Source: Marinifilum fragile JCM 15579 | Lineage (GTDB): Bacteria; Bacteroidota; Bacteroidia; Bacteroidales; Marinifilaceae | Assembly (NCBI RefSeq): GCF_001310955.1 | Contig: NZ_BAZX01000011.1 | Location: 62,001-126,000, forward strand | Reading direction: 5' to 3' | DNA length: 64,000 nucleotides | Shown here: in pieces, positions 9,684-16,334 of the stretch | Numbering within the stretch: position 1 is the stretch's first letter | How the letters are laid out: each line of letters starts with the position of its first letter | Position numbers and translations under genes: made by a program | Notes under the pieces: generated by a model | Seen by the model: the letters and a program-made list of their open reading frames with translations, nothing else | The model's database searches: none | Told to the model about the DNA's origin: nothing

Positions 9684-10235
9684 ATGGGATTAGCCGATTT
9701 TTTTAAAAGAAAAAAACAGCCATCGTACGACAGCACCAATATCCGGGTAACCGACCTGGATGTTGGTTTTGTTTTTGAATACGATCTTGAAAGTTGGGAA
9801 GTACAAGCTTGCTTTGAATACGATTGGGGTGATAATTTCTATACTCAGGAATTCAAGATTTTTAATGGTGCAAAAACCATGTTTTTAGCTGTTGAGGACG
9901 ATGATGAGGTGTACCTTTCCATATCAGAAAAGATTAAAACAAGGCAACTGGGCGAAGAGGTACACGAATCACTGTTAGGAAAACAAAAAGCTCCAGCATC
10001 ATTTGAGTATCAAGGGAAAAAGTATTTTATGGATAAGGAATCTCCTGGTTTTTTTAATGATGTAGCCAAAGGAGATGAATGGATTGAATTTATTTCCTGG
10101 GACTATGAAGATGAGTCAGGTGAGTTTGTGATTTGCATTGAACAATGGGATGAACAAGAGTTTGAAGCCTCTGCAGGAAAACGAATCAAAGAATTCGAAA
10201 TCTCTAATATCTTACCTAAAGAAATTACGAATTAA
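9684..10235 (+). CDS. DUF4178 domain-containing protein
   Basis: 183 residues, cytoplasmic and acidic. MGLADFFKRKKQPSYDSTNIRVTDLDVGFVFEYD leads into a beta-rich domain with repeated aromatic-acidic strands (WEVQACFEYDWGD, EFKIFNGAKTMFLAVEDDDEVYLSI, EWIEFISWDYEDESGEFVICIEQWD) typical of DUF4178. DUF4178 genes recur next to pspA-like genes and aminopropyltransferases, and the related DUF2491 protein YjfK holds this place in E. coli. Biochemical function is unknown. It lies 132 bp after pspA, on the same strand. Confidence 0.85.
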   Translation: MGLADFFKRKKQPSYDSTNIRVTDLDVGFVFEYDLESWEVQACFEYDWGDNFYTQEFKIFNGAKTMFLAVEDDDEVYLSISEKIKTRQLGEEVHESLLGKQKAPASFEYQGKKYFMDKESPGFFNDVAKGDEWIEFISWDYEDESGEFVICIEQWDEQEFEASAGKRIKEFEISNILPKEITN

Positions 10236-10305
10236 TAATTCGGAATTACGAGTTCCACGATTTTTTAATTGTAACGGATCTTTCGTAATGCGTAATTAAA
10301 AACGA
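10235..10305. repeat. AATTACGAATT-type imperfect inverted repeat between operon genes
   Basis: This spacer has left-half copies of AATTACGA and AATTCGGAATTACGA, and right-half TTCGTAATGCGTAATT, roughly the reverse complement. The same words recur at 12060-12165. Confidence 0.6.
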
Positions 10306-10312
10306 AGTTATA

Positions 10313-11155
10313 ATGAATAGCACAGCAAAAGTTGTACTTGGGATCATCGTATTGTTTTTTATTGTGAAAACATGTGGAAGTTGCGATTCTTCCACATCTC
10401 GCCAACGATCATCAGGCTCTCAAGTATCAAAAACATGGCAAAAATCACCGGTTGATGAGTTGATTAAAGAATTGAATGGAGAGCAAAATTTTTCTATCAT
10501 TCTATTCGATATGGATGCAAGTGAATCAGGAAAAGATTACAGACATCAGTACCAGGTATTGATAGAAAAACCAGATACCATTCTTGAGAAGAAAACCGGA
10601 TGGAGAGAAGTGAGTGAGACTTTTTTCTCACAGCACATTAATGATATGGGAATGGAAATTGCCTCAAAAAAGGATGGCAAGCTCACCAAGCAAGCTGTTC
10701 CGGCAGGTTATAATCATTATGTGGGCAATGAGAAGTACGGACGATGGGAAAATCGAGGAGGATCTTCTTTCTGGGCATTCTATGGGCAATATGCATTTAT
10801 GTCGTCGATGTTTAATATGATGACTTACCGTCGATCATATTGGGACGATTACAACCGAGGTGGTTATTATGGTGGATCAAGAGGATATTATGGACCACAA
10901 GGTGGAAGTCCGGTTTATGGCACCAAAAGTTATACATCCTCAACATCAGGAAAGAGTAGTACCTGGGCAAGCAAACCTAATACTTTTAAAGATCGCGTAA
11001 GAAGTAAGGTGAGTCGCTCGTCAAGTCAATCTAGCAGATTTAGCTCTACACGTTCAAAATCTTCAAGTACTGTTAATAAGAGGACAAGCAGAAGTTCTTC
11101 CAGATACAAGTCCAGTCGTTCTACACGCTCACGTAGTGGTGGATTTGGTAAATAA
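10313..11155 (+). CDS. Membrane-anchored Ser/Arg/Tyr-rich protein of the PspA operon
   Basis: 280 residues. The N-terminus is one hydrophobic segment (MNSTAKVVLGIIVLFFIVKTCG) followed by a Cys pair (CGSC). Residues 45-150 look folded (VDELIKELNGEQNFSIILFDMD..., FFSQHINDMGMEIASKKDGK). From about 175 onward it is low-complexity: a Gly/Tyr stretch (RGGYYGGSRGYYG) and then a long Ser/Arg/Thr tail ending RSRSGGFGK. By position and composition it resembles YjfM (DUF1190) of E. coli, but I cannot align it. The basic tail might bind anionic phospholipid, cell wall or nucleic acid (inference). Confidence 0.75.
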   Translation: MNSTAKVVLGIIVLFFIVKTCGSCDSSTSRQRSSGSQVSKTWQKSPVDELIKELNGEQNFSIILFDMDASESGKDYRHQYQVLIEKPDTILEKKTGWREVSETFFSQHINDMGMEIASKKDGKLTKQAVPAGYNHYVGNEKYGRWENRGGSSFWAFYGQYAFMSSMFNMMTYRRSYWDDYNRGGYYGGSRGYYGPQGGSPVYGTKSYTSSTSGKSSTWASKPNTFKDRVRSKVSRSSSQSSRFSSTRSKSSSTVNKRTSRSSSRYKSSRSTRSRSGGFGK

Positions 11156-11185
11156 TATTGGTGTATAACTCATAGATTTAAAAAT

Positions 11186-12058
11186 ATGATTTCATTATCA
11201 GAGATTTCTTATATCATTTACGATGCTGTGGTTTATATCGCTGTGGCATTTGCCATTTTCCTGATTGGAAAATTTGTATATCAGCTGCTTCATCCTTCAT
11301 TTAAGGTAAAAGAAGAATTGGTAAAAAAAGACAACTTTGCTTTTGCCATTGCACATGTTGGTTACTATGTTGGCTTGTTATTGGCTATTGGTAGTGCCAT
11401 TGTTGGTCCTTCAAATGGATTAGTTAACGACATTATTGATATTGCAGTTTACGGATTGTTGGCAATTGTTCTTTTAAACTGTTCCATCTTCCTTTCGGAT
11501 TATTTAATGCTTCGTAATTTTTCTATCCGTAAGGAAATTATTGAAGATCAAAATGCAGGAACAGGAATTATTGAAGGTGCTGTTTCAGTTGCATCAGGTT
11601 TAATTATTTTTGGTGCAGTTTCAGGCGAAAGTGGTGATATGTTGTTCGGAATTCTAACTGCAGTGGTGTTTTGGGCATTTGGTCAGCTGGCTTTAATTCT
11701 TACCACACGTTTCTACAATTGGATTACTCCTTACAATATTCACGAACATATCGAAAAAGACAATGTTGCTGTAGGTATTGGTTTTGCTGGTGCAATTATT
11801 GCCATTGGTAACCTTATTCGTTTTGGATTGGTAGGTGATTTTGAAGGGTGGCTTCCTTCCTTTGCCGAGACGGGATTTGAATTGGTGGTAGGATTAATTC
11901 TTCTTCCGGTAATGCGTTTAATTACTGATAAAATTTTGCTTCCAGGAGAGAGATTAACCGATGAAATTATCAATCAGGAACGTCCAAATATAGGAGCTGC
12001 TTTGGTAGAAGCTTTTGCATATATTGGCGGGTCGGTATTGATTACTTGGTGCCTGTAA
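11186..12058 (+). CDS. DUF350 (YjfL-like) integral membrane protein, two tandem repeats
   Basis: 290 residues with about eight membrane spans. Two copies of the DUF350 pattern are visible: KDNFAFAIAHVGYYVGLLLAIGSAI at about 45-70 and KDNVAVGIGFAGAIIAIGNLI at about 190-210, each followed by further helices. DUF350 proteins such as YjfL are repeatedly linked with pspA-like genes, but their activity is unknown; a channel or membrane platform is a reasonable guess. It starts 30 bp after the Ser/Arg-rich gene and is followed by an inverted-repeat spacer before the aminopropyltransferase. Confidence 0.9.
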   Translation: MISLSEISYIIYDAVVYIAVAFAIFLIGKFVYQLLHPSFKVKEELVKKDNFAFAIAHVGYYVGLLLAIGSAIVGPSNGLVNDIIDIAVYGLLAIVLLNCSIFLSDYLMLRNFSIRKEIIEDQNAGTGIIEGAVSVASGLIIFGAVSGESGDMLFGILTAVVFWAFGQLALILTTRFYNWITPYNIHEHIEKDNVAVGIGFAGAIIAIGNLIRFGLVGDFEGWLPSFAETGFELVVGLILLPVMRLITDKILLPGERLTDEIINQERPNIGAALVEAFAYIGGSVLITWCL

Positions 12059-12059
12059 G

Positions 12060-12166
12060 AAAGTACGAATTTGGAATTACGAATTACGAGGTTGATTCCA
12101 AATGAGATTCTTAATAAAGAATGGCGTAAATCGTAATTTGAAATTCGTCATTCGTAATTAGAAAGT
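12060..12166. repeat. AATTACGAATTACGA-type inverted repeat before the speE-like gene
   Basis: The left half has TTGGAATTACGAATTACGAG. The right half has AATCGTAATTTGAAATTCGTCATTCGTAATT-type words (12128-12159), approximately its reverse complement. It resembles the 10235-10305 spacer. The transcript could fold into a long imperfect hairpin inside the operon. Confidence 0.65.
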
Positions 12167-12168
12167 TT

Positions 12169-13707
12169 GTGTTTAAGAGTAAGTCAACATTATTAAAGGC
12201 AGCAATTTTTGCTACCGGATTTTCTGGTGTAGTAGCAGAGTATATTCTATCTACACTGGCAACCTATTTTCTTGGTGATTCTACCCTGCAATGGGTTATG
12301 ACCATTTCGTTGATGTTATTTTCCATGGGGCTTGGTGCTCGTTTCAGTAAGATTTTCGAAAAAAACTTATTGAAAGTGTTTTTGCTTCTCGAGTTTATAC
12401 TGTCAATTCTGGTTTCATTCGCCCCTTTATTGGTTTATACGGCATCAGCATATACGCAAGCAATTGGAATAATAATTTATTCGTTGGCAGTATTGGTTGG
12501 TTTGCTAATCGGAATGGAAATTCCTTTGGTAATTAGAATTAATGATGAGTACGAGAAATTAAGATTTAACATTTCGAATATTCTTGAGAACGATTATTAC
12601 GGTAGCTTATTAGGTGGCATATTTTTCGCTTTTATTGGTCTGCCTTTCTTTGGTTTAATTTATACACCATTTATTCTTGGGTTTGTAAATTTTGCAGTTT
12701 CAATTGTTGTTATGATTTTCTTATGGGATCTTTTTAAAACAAGTGAACGAAGAAATTTATCAGGGATAGCAGTTTTTATACTGGTATTTCTTACTTCAGG
12801 AACAGCCATTGCTGATAGAGTGATTAGTTATGGAGAGCAACTAAAATATGCCGATAAGGTGGTTTATGCCGAACAAACCAAATATCAACGCATTGTTATT
12901 ACCCAGTGGAAAAATGATTATTGGTTATATCTGAATGGAAACCAGCAGTTGTGTACCCGCGATGAGGTGATGTATCATGAACCTTTGGTGCATCCAGCCA
13001 TGAGTTTGCATCCAAATCCTGTTAATGTTTTGGTACTGGGAGGTGGAGATGGATGTGCGGTACGTGAAATTCTAAAGTATTCGAAAGTTGAGAAGATTAC
13101 TTTGGTTGATTTGGATCCAGCCATGACTGAACTTGGGAAGACACATCCGATGTTAACCAAGTTGAACGAAAATTCACTTCATCACGAAAAGGTAGTTGTA
13201 AAAAATGCTGATGGCTATACTTTTCTGCAAGAGAATGAAGACTATTATGACATTATCATTATTGATCTTCCTGATCCTCGATCGGTAGAATTGGGTCGAT
13301 TGTATTCCTATGAGTTTTACAAGCAATGTTATCGACACATGCGACCAGGCGGTGTAATCGTTACTCAAGCAGGAAGTCCGTATTTTGCTACGCGTGCTTT
13401 TTCGTGTATTGTGGAAACCATGAAAAGTGCGGGATTCGAAACTGTTCCAATGCACAACCAGGTGATTACACTTGGCGAGTGGGGTTGGAGTTTAGGCGTA
13501 AAACAAGCCAATGGTGATGTGAAGAAGAATTTAAGAATGCTCGAATTTGAGATACCGACTCGATGGATCAATAATGAGGCAATGGCTTTGATCACCTCCT
13601 TTGGGAAGGATTATTATCCATGGAAAAAGGATACGGTTCATGTCAATAGAATACACGAGCCAGTACTTTATAAGTATTATTTAAAAGGAAATTGGGATCT
13701 GTATTAG
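12169..13707 (+). CDS. speE: Membrane-bound polyamine aminopropyltransferase (spermidine synthase-like)
   Basis: 512 residues from GTG 12169. Residues 1-215 are a membrane domain of about seven spans (FATGFSGVVAEYILSTLATYFLG, LMLFSMGLGARF, IYSLAVLVGLLIGMEIPLVI and others). Residues 220-512 are a spermidine synthase: the substrate strand YLNGNQQLCTRDEVMYHEPLVHP, the AdoMet-type loop VLVLGGGDGCAVREIL, VDLDPAM, and the catalytic segment IIDLPDPRSVELGRLYSYEFY. It would transfer aminopropyl from decarboxylated AdoMet to a diamine acceptor. Cysteine replaces the second Gly of GGGDGG, a mild deviation. The AdoMet-decarboxylase-like gene follows 51 bp later, giving a two-step pathway. Membrane anchoring suggests a polyamine made at, or moved across, the inner membrane (inference). 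Confidence 0.92.
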   Translation: MFKSKSTLLKAAIFATGFSGVVAEYILSTLATYFLGDSTLQWVMTISLMLFSMGLGARFSKIFEKNLLKVFLLLEFILSILVSFAPLLVYTASAYTQAIGIIIYSLAVLVGLLIGMEIPLVIRINDEYEKLRFNISNILENDYYGSLLGGIFFAFIGLPFFGLIYTPFILGFVNFAVSIVVMIFLWDLFKTSERRNLSGIAVFILVFLTSGTAIADRVISYGEQLKYADKVVYAEQTKYQRIVITQWKNDYWLYLNGNQQLCTRDEVMYHEPLVHPAMSLHPNPVNVLVLGGGDGCAVREILKYSKVEKITLVDLDPAMTELGKTHPMLTKLNENSLHHEKVVVKNADGYTFLQENEDYYDIIIIDLPDPRSVELGRLYSYEFYKQCYRHMRPGGVIVTQAGSPYFATRAFSCIVETMKSAGFETVPMHNQVITLGEWGWSLGVKQANGDVKKNLRMLEFEIPTRWINNEAMALITSFGKDYYPWKKDTVHVNRIHEPVLYKYYLKGNWDLY

Positions 13708-13758
13708 CAATTGGTAATTAATAATTAGTAATGAATAATACAGTAAAAGAACTAGTCA

Positions 13759-14109
13759 ATGGAAACAAAATTACTAGCAGCAAAAATACACAACCTTAGG
13801 TTTTGGGTTACCGATTGTGATCCTATGATTTTAAAGGTGAGATTTCAGAACTACCTGGAAAAGGTGGGTTTTGTGATTTTGAATTGTTCTGATCATCATT
13901 TTCCTGTTCAGGGATATACCGCTTTATGGATGTTGGCTGAATCGCATTTAGCCATTCATACTTTCCCAGATAAAGGATACACCTATGTGGAGCTGAGCTC
14001 TTGTAATCAAGGTAAATCGGAGCATTTTAAGAAATTCATTGAAGAGAGCGATTTGCAAGTGAATTGGAATGGTAAAGGCATAGAAATTTGTACACCAGAT
14101 GTCAATTAG
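13759..14109 (+). CDS. speD: S-adenosylmethionine decarboxylase-like proenzyme
   Basis: 116 residues, the length of a class 1B bacterial proenzyme. AESHLAIHTFPDKGYTYVELSSC contains the self-cleavage Glu61-Ser62 (the Ser becomes the pyruvoyl group), His67 and Cys82, matching the Ser/His/Cys spacing of bacterial SpeD. It would decarboxylate AdoMet to feed the aminopropyltransferase encoded just upstream. Some SpeD homologues have been redirected to arginine or ornithine decarboxylation, which sequence reading alone cannot exclude. It sits between speE and the potassium channel with short spacers (51 and 30 bp). Confidence 0.88.
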   Translation: METKLLAAKIHNLRFWVTDCDPMILKVRFQNYLEKVGFVILNCSDHHFPVQGYTALWMLAESHLAIHTFPDKGYTYVELSSCNQGKSEHFKKFIEESDLQVNWNGKGIEICTPDVN

Positions 14110-14139
14110 TAGTTTAATTAGCTCAGATTTTTAAAAACT

Positions 14140-15165
14140 ATGCGTAAAAAACTAATATATCTGGCGGCATTTCTGGTCTATGTGATGGCTATTCTCTCCA
14201 TTCAATGGTTCGAAAGTCAATCGCCTGATTCGAATATAAAGACGATTGGAGATGCATTTTGGTATGCAATTGTAACGCTTACCACGGTTGGTTATGGCGA
14301 TTTTTATCCGGTAACACTGCCGGGTAAGATTATAGGTTTGCTTGTAATTATTGGGAGCTTAGGAATATTAGGGTTTTTAATTGGTGAAATAACGGTAAGA
14401 TTTAATCAGTATATGGAAAGGAAAAAAAGTGGTTTTTGGGGAACCGATTTCGAGAATCATTATGTGATTATTGGCTGGAATGAGTTTGCTCAAAAGGTAG
14501 CAAATGAAATTATTCATGCCGGACAAAAAGTGGCCATTGTTACCAATACTAAGTCAGATTTGGATTTAATTGCTGATCTATATGCATCGAAAGATGTTTT
14601 TTCTCTTTTTGCTGATTATTCGAATATTGAGGCTTACCAAAAAGTGAATGTATCGCAATCGAAGCGTGTATTTGTGAATTTTGAGAGCGATTCTGAGACC
14701 TTGGTTTTTGTAATCAACCTGAAAAAGCATTATCCACAGTCGAATGTGGTTGTGCGTTGTGCAAATCCTAGTTTAAAAGAAACTTTCCTAAATGCAGGAA
14801 TCGATCATGTTATTGCACAAAATGAGGTAGCTTCCAAACTGGTTGCGTCCTATCTGTTCGAACCACATGTTGCCACTTATACCGAAGATTTAATAGCAAC
14901 CAGCGTATCGGATGAGGATTCGGATATCCAACAATACCTGATTACTGAAAAGTGCCCTTTTGCAGGATCGGATTATATGGATGCTTTTCTAAAGCTGAAA
15001 GTCGATTTTAATGCCATCCTGATAGGTTTGGTACAAGATGGTAAAATCATCAAAAATCCTGTTAAAGGAACCAATGTGCAAGTCAATAACTACCTGATTT
15101 TAATATCGAGTGGAAATAGTAAAAAGGCTTTGGAAAACTTTTTTGGGGTAAAAGAGGGAGAGTAG
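14140..15165 (+). CDS. Potassium channel with RCK (TrkA-N/TrkA-C) domain
   Basis: 341 residues. The first span (LIYLAAFLVYVMAILSIQWF), pore loop (AFWYAIVTLTTVGYGDFYPVT, selectivity filter TVGYGD) and second span (IIGLLVIIGSLGILGFLIGEI) form a two-helix channel subunit, expected to tetramerise. A cytoplasmic RCK N-domain (HYVIIGWNEFAQKVANEIIHAG) follows, then a TrkA-C domain (about 255-335). The Rossmann-type glycine pattern is partly degenerate (GWNEFA), so NAD binding is doubtful. It is the last gene of the PspA/polyamine operon. Polyamines are known blockers of potassium channels elsewhere, so functional coupling is conceivable (inference). Confidence 0.92.
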   Translation: MRKKLIYLAAFLVYVMAILSIQWFESQSPDSNIKTIGDAFWYAIVTLTTVGYGDFYPVTLPGKIIGLLVIIGSLGILGFLIGEITVRFNQYMERKKSGFWGTDFENHYVIIGWNEFAQKVANEIIHAGQKVAIVTNTKSDLDLIADLYASKDVFSLFADYSNIEAYQKVNVSQSKRVFVNFESDSETLVFVINLKKHYPQSNVVVRCANPSLKETFLNAGIDHVIAQNEVASKLVASYLFEPHVATYTEDLIATSVSDEDSDIQQYLITEKCPFAGSDYMDAFLKLKVDFNAILIGLVQDGKIIKNPVKGTNVQVNNYLILISSGNSKKALENFFGVKEGE

Positions 15166-15256
15166 ACCCAGATTTTCAAAGTATTTGAAGTGATTAAACA
15201 TGCCTTTGCAGCTGGTGTTGATTTAAATGAATGCAAAAGTGTTACTAGTAGAGGTG

Positions 15257-15287
15257 TTGATTTTTAATGCTTGTATGAGTAATTTTG
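15257..15287 (+). promoter_or_regulatory. Bacteroidota-type promoter of the small lipoprotein gene
   Basis: TTG (15257-15259) and TAATTTTG (15280-15287) are 20 bp apart, matching the phylum's TTTG / TAnnTTTG arrangement. The coding start is 25 bp downstream. Confidence 0.5.
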
Positions 15288-15311
15288 TAAGTAATATATC
15301 AACACAAGAAT

Positions 15312-15710
15312 ATGAAAAGAATATTATTTATTGCATCCATTATTTTATTATTCTCTTGTTCGAAGGATGATCCTAAAAGGTTAATGTATGACATTACCTA
15401 TACAGTTGTTGCTTCAAATGGAACTACGATTAATAAAGTGGAGTACATGGATGACAAGGGTGAAATTGTAGAGTTGTTTGATGTAACTTCACCCTGGACG
15501 ATTGACATTAGAGTAAGAGCAGGTCTTGGGTTGGAAGCGGCAGCCTATGGTGATGTTCCTTATCAAGGTTCATTAAGTATCACAGCAAACTGGACACCAG
15601 AAGGAGGTGCAGAACAATCGGAAACTGATACGCTACCTAATGACGATCCTAATATTGTACTTATCAAAAATGGAAGAGTAGAAATTTCAGGGAGAACTTT
15701 GCCTGACTAA
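15312..15710 (+). CDS. Small exported lipoprotein of unknown function
   Basis: 132 residues. The signal peptide MKRILFIASIILLFSC ends in a lipobox Cys followed by SKDD; acidic residues after the Cys in Bacteroidota often mark surface export. The mature part is beta-rich (DITYTVVASNGTTINKVEYMDDKGEI, PWTIDIRVRAGLGLEAAAYG) and reads like one Ig-like/MmpS-type domain. The family was not recognised. It has its own promoter and is convergent with rnhA, 7 bp away. Confidence 0.8.
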   Translation: MKRILFIASIILLFSCSKDDPKRLMYDITYTVVASNGTTINKVEYMDDKGEIVELFDVTSPWTIDIRVRAGLGLEAAAYGDVPYQGSLSITANWTPEGGAEQSETDTLPNDDPNIVLIKNGRVEISGRTLPD

Positions 15711-15717
15711 TATACTT

Positions 15718-16176
15718 TTATTCAGGTTGATATCCAACATCATCGGGTAAATTAGGAGCTTGCGAGGCCATTACGGCCAACTGGTCAGCACGTTCGTTTC
15801 CTGGAATATTGGCATGTCCCTTAACCCAAACAAATTTTACATTGTGTTTTGGATATACTTGCAGAAAGCGCATCCATAAATCAGCATTTTTTTTGCCTTT
15901 GAATCTTTTCTTTACCCAGCCAAAAACCCATTTTTTTTCCACCGCATCAACAACATATTTAGAGTCGGAGTAGATGGTAACGTCGCAACCTGGGTTCTTA
16001 AGAGCTTCCAATCCCACGATAACGGCCATCAGTTCCATTCGGTTGTTGGTAGTAAGTTTGTATCCCTGATTCAAATCCTTACGATGTTTTCCCGATATTA
16101 AAACAACTCCGTATCCTCCCGGACCTGGATTTCCACTTGCTGCACCATCGGTAAACATTGTAATCTTTGTTGACAT
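15718..16176 (-). CDS. rnhA: Ribonuclease HI
   Basis: 152 residues, normal length. The four catalytic acids are visible: Asp10 ([17 protein letters not shown]), Glu48 (NNRMELMAV), Asp71 (IYSDSKYVV) and Asp131 (GNERADQLA), plus the loop His121 (VKGHAN). It degrades the RNA strand of RNA-DNA hybrids in the cytoplasm. The basic protrusion ([13 protein letters not shown]) is kept. Confidence 0.97.
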   Translation of the reverse strand: MSTKITMFTDGAASGNPGPGGYGVVLISGKHRKDLNQGYKLTTNNRMELMAVIVGLEALKNPGCDVTIYSDSKYVVDAVEKKWVFGWVKKRFKGKKNADLWMRFLQVYPKHNVKFVWVKGHANIPGNERADQLAVMASQAPNLPDDVGYQPE

Positions 16177-16280
16177 ATTTTCTTGTTTAGGTTTTATAGA
16201 TCAAAAGTAAAAAAAAATGAAAAGGGTTCACGCAAACAATTGGACTTTTCGACTCTCAGACTATTCCAGATTTTCATAAA

Positions 16281-16312
16281 AAAAGGATGCTCGAAAATTC
16301 GAGCATCCTTTG
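16281..16312 (-). terminator. Terminator of the S46 peptidase gene
   Basis: The 14-bp stem AAAGGATGCTCGAA / TTCGAGCATCCTTT (16282-16295, 16298-16311) is followed on the minus strand by a T-run. Confidence 0.85.
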
Positions 16313-16334
16313 ATATTATTTTGTGAGTGGTTAA

